Below, in pieces: positions 42,535 through 53,454 of a stretch of DNA of 64,000 nucleotides (positions are counted from its first letter, which is position 1; each line of letters opens with the position of its first letter). The stretch is from Amycolatopsis thermalba. GTDB lineage: Bacteria > Actinomycetota > Actinomycetes > Mycobacteriales > Pseudonocardiaceae. The notes beneath the pieces were generated by a model. It was not told the DNA's origin, searched no databases, and was given only the letters and a program-made list of their open reading frames with translations. The stretch covers positions 59,608 to 123,607 of the forward strand of contig NZ_PQHW01000008.1 of NCBI RefSeq assembly GCF_003385215.1, read 5' to 3'. Both the position numbers and the translations under genes were made by a program.

Positions 42535-43640
42535 ATGAGCAACCAGCACGTGGCCGTCGTCGGCGGCGGGGTCATCGGCCTGTCCGTGGCCTGGCGCGCC
42601 GCCGCGGCCGGGCACCGCGTCACCGTCGTCGACCCCACGCCGGGCCGCGGCGCGTCCTGGGTCGCCGGCGGCATGCTGGCCCCGGTCACCGAGGCCTGGC
42701 CCGGCGAAGAAGAGTCCCTCGCACTCGGCGAGGAGTCCCTGAAGCGCTGGCCGGCGTTCGCGCAAGCGCTTGCGCACGACGGTGGCGACCCGGGGCTGTC
42801 CACCGCGGGCACGCTCGTCGTGGCGCTGGACCGCGCCGACGCCGACCAGCTGGACATCGTCGCCGGCTACCTGCGGTCGGTCGGCCGCGACGTCGAGCAG
42901 GTCACCGGCCGACGGCTGCGCTCGCTCGAACCGGGCCTGGGCGCAGTCCGCGGCGGCCTGCTCGTGCCCGGTGACCTGGCGGTCGACAACCGCAAGCTGC
43001 TCCGCGCCCTGGAAGCCGCCGCACTCCGGCGCGGCGCGGAGTTCACCGGAGACGCCGCGCAGGCCGTCGAACCCGGCCGTGTCCGCACGGCCCATTGCGA
43101 GGTCCACTGCGACGTGGTCGTGATCGCCGCGGGCGCCCACAGCGCGCGGCTCCACCCGCTGCTCGCGCGAAGTGTCCGTCCGCTCAAGGGCGAGATCCTC
43201 CGCCTGCGTGCGCGGCGCACGAGCCTGCCACCTCCCACGCGCACGGTGCGCGCGGTCGTCGAGGGGCGGCCGGTGTACCTGGTGCCGCGCGCGGACGGCG
43301 AACTCGTCCTCGGCGCGACCCAGTACGAGGCCGGTTTCGACGACACCGTGAGCGCGCGCGGCGTGCGCGAGCTGCTGGAGGGCGCCGAGCGGATCTTCCC
43401 CAGCATCGACGAGTACGAGCTGGTCGAGACCGCGGCCGGGCTGCGCGCGGCCAGCACCGACACGCTCCCGTTCATCGGTGACCTCGGCGACGGTGTCCTC
43501 GCCGCCACCGGTCACCACCGCAACGGTCTGCTCATGGCGCCGGCGACCGCCGACGCCGTCGTGGCTCGCCTGGCCGGGGAGAAACCGCCCGAGGAGGCGC
43601 TCGCGGCGGACCCGGCCCGGCTCGGAACAGGAGGGGTCTG

Positions 43641-43641
<1 letters not shown>
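42535..43641 (+). CDS. thiO: Glycine oxidase ThiO
   Basis: A 368-residue FAD-dependent amino-acid oxidase that makes dehydroglycine for the thiazole ring. The dinucleotide loop is VAVVGGGVIGLSVAWRAAAAGH. GASWVAGGMLAPVTE, LKGEILRLR and GHHRNGLLMAPATADAV (C-terminal FAD site) follow. It is the first gene of thiO-thiS-thiG, its stop overlapping the thiS start by one base. Use of ThiO rather than ThiH fits an aerobic organism. Confidence 0.93.
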
Positions 43642-44607
<966 letters not shown>

Positions 44608-44625
44608 ATTGACCGCCTTCACCTC

Positions 44626-44658
44626 GGTTTACCGCGGCGAGCACGTATGGTTTACCGC
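44626..44658 (+). promoter_or_regulatory. Direct repeats upstream of MarR-type gene
   Basis: GGTTTACCGC occurs at 44626-44635 and again at 44649-44658, 23 bp apart (about two helical turns), ahead of GTG 44693. This is a plausible pair of binding sites for the product of that gene. Confidence 0.5.
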
Positions 44659-44692
44659 ACCCGAGCGGTCGGCGAGGCGAAGGAGCTCGAGA

Positions 44693-45124
44693 GTGGTTGA
44701 GTCAACCGAGGATGTCGCTGGGCGGTTGTTCCTTGCCGTCGGCCGGCTGTCCCGGTCGCTGCGGCAGGCCGGCACACCCGGTCCCGGCCACGGCTCCATT
44801 TCCGCGCTGTCGACGCTGGTCGCCTTCGGACCGATGCGGCTCGGTGACCTGGCGGCGAAGGAGGGCGTGGCGGCCGCGACGATGTCGCGGATCGTCGCCT
44901 CGCTGGTCGACGCGGGCTGGGCCAGCCGCGAGCCCGACCCGATCGACCGCCGCGCCTGGCTCGCGACGGCCACCCCGTCGGGCGAGCGCATGCTGCTCGA
45001 CCTGCGGTCCACGCGGGTGCACGAGCTGCAGAAGCGGATCGACCGGCTGTCGCCGGAGCACCAGGCCGCGCTCGGCCAGGCGCTGCCGGCGCTGGAGGCA
45101 CTGCTGGCCGGCGACGAAAGCTGA
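44693..45124 (+). CDS. MarR-family transcriptional regulator
   Basis: A 143-residue winged-helix regulator: MRLGDLAAKEGVAAATMSRIVASLVDAGWA (HTH), then the wing REPDPIDRRAWLATATPSGERML. GTG 44693 is chosen because AAGGAGCTC precedes it. It follows thiG on the same strand by 85 bp but has its own upstream repeats, so it is probably separate from the thiamine operon. Target unknown. Confidence 0.86.
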   Translation: MVESTEDVAGRLFLAVGRLSRSLRQAGTPGPGHGSISALSTLVAFGPMRLGDLAAKEGVAAATMSRIVASLVDAGWASREPDPIDRRAWLATATPSGERMLLDLRSTRVHELQKRIDRLSPEHQAALGQALPALEALLAGDES

Positions 45125-45144
45125 CGGACCGGCGCCCTGGCCAC

Positions 45145-45224
45145 GAGCGTGGAACTCGCGTGCGGGAGCGTGGGACTCGCGTGCGGGAGCGTGGGACTCG
45201 CGTGCGGGAGCGTGGGACTCGCGG
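45145..45224. repeat. Tandem 21-bp repeat array (inverted relative to 20.1 kb copy)
   Basis: Almost four units of GAGCGTGGGACTCGCGTGCGG lie between the MarR and thiD genes. The reverse complement (CGCGAGTCCCACGCTCCCG core) is the same family as the array at 20103-20264. Units are 21 bp; the first has one mismatch (GGAACTC). Confidence 0.85.
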
Positions 45225-45225
45225 G

Positions 45226-46059
45226 TCAGCGGTTCTCCGGCGCCAGCCGCCAGAACGCCGACACCGGGCCGACCTTCGCGCCCATCGGGTAGGAGTTCGC
45301 CACCGCGTTGCTGACGAACCACTTCCCGAACCGCGCCGCCTCCGGCACCGACATGCCCCGCGCCAGGCCGGCGGTCAGCGCCGACGCCATCGCGTCCCCG
45401 GCGCCGTGCGTGTGCGGCGTGGCGAACCGCGGCCCGGGCAGCTCGACGAACGAGCGGCCGTCGTAGAGCAGGTCCACGCATTCCGGATCAGTGGTCAGGT
45501 GACCGCTCTTGACCAGCACGTACTTCGGGCCCAGCTCCTTCAGGGCCACCGCCGCGTCGTGCATGCCGGCGCGGTCGGTCACCTCGAGCCCGGTCAGCAG
45601 GCGCACCTCGTCGAGGTTGGGCGTGATCACCGCGGCCCGCGGCAGCAGCAGATCGCGCAGCGCGGCCAGCCCGGCCGCGTCGAACAGCGGGTGCCCGTGC
45701 ATCGACGCGGCCACCGGGTCGACCACGAACGGCACCTTCGTGTCCCGGCCGATCTCCGCCCGGTCACACGCCCGCGCGACCGCCTCGATGATCTCCGCCG
45801 AGGCGAGCATGCCGGTCTTCGCCGCCTGCATGCCCATGTCGGCGGCGACGGCCTCGATCTGCCCGGCCACGATCCGCGCCGGGATGTCCGACCGGTCGTG
45901 CACGCCGAGGGTGTTCTGCACGGTCACCGCCGTCACCGCGACCAGTCCGTGCACCCCACAGGTCAGGAACGTGCGCAGGTCCGCCTGCAACCCCGCCGCA
46001 CCACCGGAGTCGGATCCGGCGATGGTCAGGGCGGCAGGCGGACTCGCGTTCTGGCTCAT
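45226..46059 (-). CDS. thiD: Hydroxymethylpyrimidine (phosphate) kinase ThiD, second copy
   Basis: A 277-residue ribokinase-fold enzyme that phosphorylates HMP and HMP-P. LTIAGSDSGGAAGLQADLRTF, VTVQNTLGV, MQAAKTGMLASAEI, VVDPVAASMHGHPL, TPNLDEVRLL and HTHGAGDAMASAL are family hallmarks (the last carries the catalytic Asp). It lies 25 bp behind a close paralogue. Near-identical blocks between the two suggest tandem duplication. Both copies look intact. Confidence 0.93.
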   Translation of the reverse strand: MSQNASPPAALTIAGSDSGGAAGLQADLRTFLTCGVHGLVAVTAVTVQNTLGVHDRSDIPARIVAGQIEAVAADMGMQAAKTGMLASAEIIEAVARACDRAEIGRDTKVPFVVDPVAASMHGHPLFDAAGLAALRDLLLPRAAVITPNLDEVRLLTGLEVTDRAGMHDAAVALKELGPKYVLVKSGHLTTDPECVDLLYDGRSFVELPGPRFATPHTHGAGDAMASALTAGLARGMSVPEAARFGKWFVSNAVANSYPMGAKVGPVSAFWRLAPENR

Positions 46060-46084
46060 GCCTCCAGTGTCGCAAACCCGTCGA

Positions 46085-46899
46085 TCAAGCGAGCCGCCAG
46101 AACGGGGACACCGGCCCGACGCCCTCGCCCAGCGGGTACGCCTCGGCGACGCACCGCTCGATGAACCGCTTGCCCTCGTCCACCGCGTCCGGCACGCCCA
46201 GGCCCTTGGCGAGGAACGCGGTGATCGACGACGCCAGCGTGTCGCCGCCGCCGTGGGTGTGTTTCGTGTCGATCCGGCGCGCGGACAGCTCGATGAACTG
46301 CACGCCGTCGGAGAGCAGGTCGACGCACTCCGGGTCGTCGTAGAGGTGCCCGCCCTTGACCAGCACCCACATCGGCCCCAGCGCCAGCAGCGCCCGCGCC
46401 GCGTCGCGCTGGCTGGCCCGGTCGGTGACCTCCACGCCGGTGAGCAACCGGACCTCGTCGAGGTTCGGCGTCACCAGCGTCGCGCGGGGGAACAGCTCCG
46501 TGCGGATGGCCGCCAGGGCCTCCTCGCGCAGCAGGGAATCCCCGTGCATCGAGGCCGCGACCGGGTCGACCACGAACGGCACGTTCGTCGCGCGTCCGAT
46601 GTGGACCTCGTCGAGCGTCTTGGCGACCTCGCCGATGATCTCCGCCGTGGCGAGCATGCCGGTCTTGGCCGCGTCCACGCCCATGTCGCCGGCGACCGCC
46701 TTGATCTGCGCCGACACCACGTCCGGCGGGATCTCGGTGAACCCCTGCACGCCCAGCGAGTTCTGCACCGTGACCGCGGTGACCGCGGTCATCCCGTGCA
46801 CCCCGCAGGCGAAGAACGTGCGCAGGTCCGCCTGGATCCCCGCGCCACCGCCGGAATCGCTCCCGGCGATGGTCAGCGCGGTCTTCGGGGTGACGCTCA

Positions 46900-46900
<1 letters not shown>
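46085..46900 (-). CDS. thiD: Hydroxymethylpyrimidine (phosphate) kinase ThiD, first copy
   Basis: A 271-residue paralogue of the neighbouring kinase. LTIAGSDSGGGAGIQADLRTFF, VDAAKTGMLATAEIIGEV, VVDPVAASMHGDSLL, TPNLDEVRLLTGVEVTD and HTHGGGDTLASSI are present. GGGD replaces GAGD in the anion hole. Its ATG shares one base with the thiC TAA (TAATG), so it is translated with thiC under the same TPP riboswitch. Confidence 0.94.
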
Positions 46901-48656
<1,756 letters not shown>

Positions 48657-48720
48657 TTGTTCGGTTGTCCGTCCGACCATGCCATGCGGGACCGCAGACC
48701 TCAACCCCGCGACGGCGGTG

Positions 48721-49275
48721 TCACACCCGCAGACCGGCGACGAGGAAGCCGACCAGGCGGCGCGTGTCGTAGGGGTGCTTCCGGCTCGCGCCCGCGCAGA
48801 GGCCGCCGATGCCGCGCAGGAGTTCATAGGCGTCCAGGCCGTCGTGGATCTCCCCGGCGGCGGCGTCGAGCAGCTGGGTGCAGACGGGGACGAGCCGGTC
48901 CAGGAAGTAGGAGTGCAGCGGGTCGTAGCAGGGATCGTCGGACTGCAGCACCGCGGCGAGGCCCTGTTTGGTGATCACGAAGTCGACGAACTGGTCGAGC
49001 CACTTCGCGAGGGCGTCGTACGGGGTGGTGCTGGAGGCGAGCAGCTCGGGGCCGGCTTCGGCGAGGGCCTCGACCTGGTGCCGGTAGACGGCGACGATCA
49101 GGTCCGCGCGCGTGGGGAAGTGGCGGTAGATGGTGGCGGTCCCGACGCCGGCCTTGGCCGCGATGTCGCGGATCGGCGCCTCCACCCCGGACGCGACGAA
49201 GACCGCGGCGGCCGCGTCGAGCAGCGCCTTCTGGTTGCGCCGCGCGTCGGCTCGCTTGGGTGCGCTGTCGTCCAC
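48721..49275 (-). CDS. TetR-family transcriptional regulator
   Basis: A 184-residue regulator with HTH APIRDIAAKAGVGTATIYRHFPTRADLIVAVYRHQVEAL and a C-terminal domain of the SbtR/TetR_C type. GTG 49275 is used because the only nearby ATG is out of frame. It diverges from an alpha/beta hydrolase. Two copies of a perfect palindrome lie between them, so it probably represses both genes. Confidence 0.88.
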   Translation of the reverse strand: MDDSAPKRADARRNQKALLDAAAAVFVASGVEAPIRDIAAKAGVGTATIYRHFPTRADLIVAVYRHQVEALAEAGPELLASSTTPYDALAKWLDQFVDFVITKQGLAAVLQSDDPCYDPLHSYFLDRLVPVCTQLLDAAAGEIHDGLDAYELLRGIGGLCAGASRKHPYDTRRLVGFLVAGLRV

Positions 49276-49306
49276 CAGCCCATTGTCGCACCCGGTGATG
49301 GCTAAG

Positions 49307-49345
49307 CGGGACAGTGTCCCGTATCGTAAGTGGGACAGTGTCCCG
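49307..49345. promoter_or_regulatory. Tandem TetR operators
   Basis: GGGACAGTGTCCC occurs at 49308-49320 (extended to a 15-mer with C/G ends) and again at 49332-49344, 24 bp centre to centre. Both are perfect palindromes around a central G, in the gap between the TetR gene and the hydrolase gene. Confidence 0.8.
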
Positions 49346-49362
49346 TTTTGGTTGGAGGGCTG

Positions 49363-50085
49363 ATGACGACGTATCTGCTGGTGCACGGCGCGTGGCACAC
49401 CGGACAGGCCTGGGCACGGGTGGTGCCGCTGCTGGAGGCGGCCGGGCACCGGGTGCTCGCGCCGACGCTGACCGGCTACGGCGAGACGGTGCACCTGGCC
49501 GGGCCGGAGGTCGGCCTGGACACGCACGTCGGCGACGTCGTCCGGCTGATCCGCGCGGAGGGCCTCACCGACGTGGTGCTCGTGGGGCACAGCTACGCCG
49601 GGCTGGTCATCTCCTCGGCGGCCAACGAGGTGCCGGACCGGATCGCGCGGCTGGTCTACCTCGACGCGATGGTCCCCGAGCACGGCGAATCCGCGGCGGA
49701 CGTCCTCCCCGTCTCCCAGGGGCTGATCGAGGCGGCGCTGGCGTCCGAGAGCGGCTGGCGGGTCCCGCCGATGCCTGAGCTGCCACCACCTGCGGGTCTG
49801 TTCGGCGTGACCGACCCGGCCGACGTGGCGTGGCTGCGCACGATGCTGTCCGACCAGCCGGTGCGCTGCCTGCAGCAACCGGTGCGGCTGGACAACCCGG
49901 CGGCGCGGCGGATCCCGCGCACGCACATCCACTGCACGATCAAGCCCGAGGGCTTCGAGCGGCGCCCGGTGCCCGCCGTGCAGCCCAACGGAACGCCCGC
50001 GGAGGTCTGGGAGCTGCCCACCGGCCACGACTGCATGATCACGGCGCCCGGAGAGCTCGCGGAGCTGCTGCTGAAGCTCGCCTGA
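49363..50085 (+). CDS. Alpha/beta-hydrolase (EstA/methylesterase-like)
   Basis: A 240-residue protein with the oxyanion segment YLLVHGAWHTGQAWARV and nucleophile elbow VGHSYAGLV. The conserved end is PTGHDCMITAPGELAELL (catalytic His). The pattern matches the plant methylesterase/hydroxynitrile-lyase-like branch. TTGGAGGGC precedes ATG 49363. Divergent TetR control with tandem operators suggests induction by a specific ester or related compound. Confidence 0.87.
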   Translation: MTTYLLVHGAWHTGQAWARVVPLLEAAGHRVLAPTLTGYGETVHLAGPEVGLDTHVGDVVRLIRAEGLTDVVLVGHSYAGLVISSAANEVPDRIARLVYLDAMVPEHGESAADVLPVSQGLIEAALASESGWRVPPMPELPPPAGLFGVTDPADVAWLRTMLSDQPVRCLQQPVRLDNPAARRIPRTHIHCTIKPEGFERRPVPAVQPNGTPAEVWELPTGHDCMITAPGELAELLLKLA

Positions 50086-50149
50086 GGGCCGCGGACTGGA
50101 GCGCCGGACCGCGGTTGACCACGGAAAACGCACTTCTAGGCTGCGGCAC

Positions 50150-50698
50150 GTGAGCAACTGGGATACCCGGCTTCGCGAGTGGCAGAACCTCGACGTGCCC
50201 GAGGGCTGGCGGGCGGAGATCACCGCGGCAGGGGTGCGCTTGACGCCGCCCGTCGACAACGGGCACAGCAGAATCGCTGCGTCGATCCATCGTGCCTTCG
50301 CGAGAGCGGTGCCGGAGGACCGGGCCATCCTGCAGACGCTCGGCATCGCCATCCGGGGCGCGAGCCGGCTCTACCTGCCCGACTTGGTGGTGGTACCCGA
50401 GCGGGAGCTGTCGCGCCCGGACAACGTGCCCGTTCCGGCGGAGGCCGCGGAACTGGTGGTGGAGATCGTCTCCCAGGGCAACGCCCGCACGGATCGCGTC
50501 GAGAAGCTGTGGGCCTACGCGCAAGCGCCGGTGCCCCTCTACCTCCTGATCGACCGCTACGCGGAGCCGAAACCGTCGGTCACCCTGTTCTCGGATCCCG
50601 TCGACGGGCACTACCGCCGCTCGGAGCAGGTCTCGTTCGGCGAGGAGATCCGCCTGCCCGCGCCGTTCGATCTCGTGCTCGCGACCGCGGCCTTTTAG
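50150..50698 (+). CDS. Uma2-family (DUF820) endonuclease-like protein
   Basis: A 182-residue PD-(D/E)xK-fold protein. The core is YLPDLVVVPERE (metal-binding Asp), then ELVVEIVSQGNARTDRVEKLWAYAQAPVPLYLLID. Together these give D...ExV...K as in Uma2 proteins, abundant in Cyanobacteria and actinomycetes and of unclear biology. GTG 50150. It converges with the HtrA-like gene (4-nt overlap of ends). Confidence 0.85.
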   Translation: MSNWDTRLREWQNLDVPEGWRAEITAAGVRLTPPVDNGHSRIAASIHRAFARAVPEDRAILQTLGIAIRGASRLYLPDLVVVPERELSRPDNVPVPAEAAELVVEIVSQGNARTDRVEKLWAYAQAPVPLYLLIDRYAEPKPSVTLFSDPVDGHYRRSEQVSFGEEIRLPAPFDLVLATAAF

Positions 50699-51612
50699 CT
50701 CACCAGCTCGCTCGGTGTCGCGAACACGTCGACCATCGCGCCGTTCCGCAGCACCGTGATGGCCAGCCGCGTGCCGATCACCTCGGCGAACAGCTGCCGC
50801 TGGATGTCCTGCGCGTCCGTGATCCGCGACCGCCCCACCGTCAGCACCAGATCGCCCGGCCGCAGCCCCGCCCGCTCGGCCGGTCCGCCGCGCACCACCT
50901 CGGCGATCCGCAGCCCGGCGCGCTGCCCGGTGTGCTCGGCGACCTCGTCCGGCAGCGGCGCCGGCACCCCGACCAGCCCGAGGTACGCCCGCCGCACCCG
51001 GCCCTCCACCAGCAGCGTGTCGATGATCCGCCGGGTGGTCTCGTTGACCGGCACGGCCAGCCCCAGCCCGAACCCGGCGACCGCCGTGTTGACCCCCACC
51101 ACCCGGCCCGCCGAATCGGCCAGCGCACCGCCCGAGTTGCCCGGGTTCAGGGCCGCGTCGGTCTGGATCACGTTCTCGATCACCCGCCCGGCGCTGCGCG
51201 TGCGCACCGGCAGCGACCGGCCCAGCGCGCTGACCACCCCGGCGGTCACCGACCCGGCCAGCCCGAGCGGGCTGCCGATCGCCACCACCAGCTGCCCGAC
51301 GACCAGCTTGTCCGCGTCCCCGAGCCGGGCCGCGGGTGGCGCCTCCGACGCGCGCAGCACGGCCAGGTCCGACAGCGGATCCGCGCCGACCACCGTGAAC
51401 CGCGCCTCGGTGCCGTCGGCGTACGTCGCCGTGCCGTGCGAGCCGTCGCCGACCACGTGGGCGTTGGTCACCAGGTGGCCGTCGTCGGCGAACACGACCG
51501 CTGAACCGCTGCCCCGGGACAGCCGCACGCTCGCCACGTGCGGGGTCACCTCGGCGGCCACCGTGCTCACCGCGCGTGAGTAGGCGTCCAGGGCATCGGT
51601 GTCATCCACCAC
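50695..51612 (-). CDS. HtrA/DegP-type serine protease with PDZ domain
   Basis: About 305 residues: a trypsin-like protease domain with GHLVTNAHVVG (His), DPLSDLAVLRA (Asp) and TDAALNPGNSGGAL (nucleophile Ser), then one PDZ domain (GLRIAEVVRGGPAERAGLRPGDLVLTV). No signal peptide or transmembrane anchor is visible from any of the clustered GTG starts (51609-51621), so it may be cytosolic, unlike most HtrA. GTG 51612 has GCAGGGG at a suitable distance. Confidence 0.87.
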   Translation of the reverse strand: MVDDTDALDAYSRAVSTVAAEVTPHVASVRLSRGSGSAVVFADDGHLVTNAHVVGDGSHGTATYADGTEARFTVVGADPLSDLAVLRASEAPPAARLGDADKLVVGQLVVAIGSPLGLAGSVTAGVVSALGRSLPVRTRSAGRVIENVIQTDAALNPGNSGGALADSAGRVVGVNTAVAGFGLGLAVPVNETTRRIIDTLLVEGRVRRAYLGLVGVPAPLPDEVAEHTGQRAGLRIAEVVRGGPAERAGLRPGDLVLTVGRSRITDAQDIQRQLFAEVIGTRLAITVLRNGAMVDVFATPSELVS

Positions 51613-51757
51613 GACCACCACCCCTGCGATTACACGGTTACGCCCACCCGTCAGCCCGGCCACCACCCCTGATGGAAGCCGCTGCGCGGCTGCTGCGCTT
51701 TTCCAGTGTGCGCTCGCGGGCACGTGGAAAAGCGCCCCGTTCACCGAGGGCGAAAGC

Positions 51758-52312
51758 TCACTCCGAGCCGGGCAGCCAGGACAGCCCGGGCACGCCCCAC
51801 TTGTTGCGCTTGAGCATGCGCTTGGCGTCCCGCGCGTGGCGGCCGACCAGCCGGTCCAGGTAGAGGTAGCCGTTCAGGTGGTCGGTCTCGTGCTGCAGGC
51901 AGCGCGCGAAGTAGCCGGTGCCCTCGACCTCGATCGGGTTGCCGTCCAGGTCGAAGCCGGTGACCTTGGCCCAGCTCGCGCGCCCGGTGGGATACGACTC
52001 CCCGGGCGCGGACAGGCAACCCTCCCAGTCGTCGTCCGGGTCGGGCATGGTCTCCGGGATCTCGGAGGTCTCCAGCCGCGGGTTGACCACCAGGCCCTTG
52101 TGCCGGACGCCCTGGTCGTCGGGGCAGTCGTAGACGAAGACGCGCAGGTCGACGCCGATCTGGTTGGCCGCCAGCCCCACCCCTTCGGCGGCGTACATGG
52201 TCTCGAACATGTCGTCGGTGAGGGTGCGCAGCTCGTCGTCGAACTTCTCCACCTCGCGGGTGGGGTTGTGCAGCACCGGGTCGCCGGCGATCCGGATCGG
52301 GTGGATGGTCAC
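51758..52312 (-). CDS. def: Peptide deformylase
   Basis: A 184-residue metallohydrolase that removes the N-formyl group from nascent proteins. The three family motifs are intact: [15 protein letters not shown] (metal Cys) and QHETDHLNG (HExxH-type). GTG 52312 ([15 protein letters not shown]) aligns with family starts; the in-frame extension to 52366 is unlikely. It diverges from the DUF3263 gene, an arrangement recalled from the M. tuberculosis def region. Confidence 0.95.
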   Translation of the reverse strand: MTIHPIRIAGDPVLHNPTREVEKFDDELRTLTDDMFETMYAAEGVGLAANQIGVDLRVFVYDCPDDQGVRHKGLVVNPRLETSEIPETMPDPDDDWEGCLSAPGESYPTGRASWAKVTGFDLDGNPIEVEGTGYFARCLQHETDHLNGYLYLDRLVGRHARDAKRMLKRNKWGVPGLSWLPGSE

Positions 52313-52440
52313 AATCCGCGATCGTACCCAGCGGACGAGCCGTGACGCGCCGGGCCGTGATCCCACAACCGGACCCTCGACCCGTGGTTGAATGACGCCC
52401 GCGGGATCACAACCGTGTGGTTTGCGAGTTGAGGAGTCAG

Positions 52441-52758
52441 ATGGACGCCGCGGAGTCGATGGCCGAGGGCGACCGGCCGTCGCCCGAGCCCACCGGCGAC
52501 GAGGGCGGGCTCACGCCCCGCGAGCTCAAGGTGCTGGCGTTCGAACGCCAGTGGTGGCGCTACGCGGGCGCGAAGGAGCAGGCCGTCCGCGAGGAGTTCG
52601 GCCTCTCGCCCACCCGCTACTACCAGCTGCTCAACCAGCTCCTCGACAAAGAGGAAGCGATGGCCGCCGACCCGATGCTGGTCAAGCGGCTGCGCAAGAT
52701 GCGCACCGCGCGGCAGCGCAAACGGGTCGCCCGCCGACTGGGGATCGAGGCGCGATGA
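52441..52758 (+). CDS. DUF3263 protein (small HTH-like)
   Basis: A 105-residue protein: an acidic N terminus, then [46 protein letters not shown], the DUF3263 core with a helix-turn-helix-like end ([12 protein letters not shown]). It is possibly a DNA-binding protein. GAGGAGTC precedes ATG 52441. Its TGA overlaps the ATG of the LytR_C gene (ATGA), so they are coupled. The order resembles M. tuberculosis Rv0430-Rv0431 as I recall it. Confidence 0.88.
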   Translation: MDAAESMAEGDRPSPEPTGDEGGLTPRELKVLAFERQWWRYAGAKEQAVREEFGLSPTRYYQLLNQLLDKEEAMAADPMLVKRLRKMRTARQRKRVARRLGIEAR

Positions 52759-53426
52759 ACTTCCTGCAGGGCCTGTCCCGCCCGCTGCGCCTGGCCGGTG
52801 TGGTGCTGATCGGCGTCGCCCTCGTGGCGGTCGTGATCGGCGGCATCACCGCGCTGAACGGCGACGGGGACAACGGCCAGACCGCGGCGCCGAGCCCCAC
52901 GGCCACCGGGGGGACGACCGCGCCGACCGAGACCACCGGCGCGAGCCCCACCGAGCCGCCGCCGTCGGTCCCGGCCTCGCCGACGTCGGAGACGCCGCCG
53001 CCCGGGCAGCCGACGGACACCGTCGCCCCGGGCGCGCCCGGTGGCACGGCGACCCAGCCGGGCGGCACCGCGGGAACCCCGGGCGCGGGTGACGGCGGCG
53101 TGCCTGCCGACCAGACCGCGGCCAAGTGGGTGCCCGTGCGCGTCTACAACAACAGCACCATCCACGGACTCGCCGCCCGCGCCGCCGACGAGCTGAAGGC
53201 CAACGGCTGGAACGTGGTCGAGGTGGGCAACTACCCGCACGGCATCATCCCGACGACCACGGCGTACTACACGCCCGGCACGGACGAAGAGACGGCGGCG
53301 CGGTCGCTGGCCGCCGCGTTCGGGATGAAGGTCGAGCCGCGGTTCAAGGGCATCCAGGACGCGAGCCCGGGTGTCATCGTGATCGTGACCAACGACTACA
53401 AGGGTTCGCAGGTCAAGGGTTCCTGA
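52755..53426 (+). CDS. Membrane-anchored LytR_C-domain protein (VirR-like)
   Basis: A 223-residue protein. One N-terminal transmembrane helix (LAGVVLIGVALVAVVIGGITAL, about 14-35) is followed by an extracellular Pro/Thr/Gly linker of about 80 residues and a C-terminal LytR_C domain (VPVRVYNNSTIHGLAARAADELKANGWNVVEVGNY). Position after DUF3263 points to orthology with Rv0431 (VirR), linked to envelope integrity and vesicle release in M. tuberculosis; this is inference from order and domain. The linker is longer than in VirR. Confidence 0.85.
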   Translation: MNFLQGLSRPLRLAGVVLIGVALVAVVIGGITALNGDGDNGQTAAPSPTATGGTTAPTETTGASPTEPPPSVPASPTSETPPPGQPTDTVAPGAPGGTATQPGGTAGTPGAGDGGVPADQTAAKWVPVRVYNNSTIHGLAARAADELKANGWNVVEVGNYPHGIIPTTTAYYTPGTDEETAARSLAAAFGMKVEPRFKGIQDASPGVIVIVTNDYKGSQVKGS

Positions 53427-53454
53427 CGCCGGGTGCGGAAGGGCGGCCGGCGCC

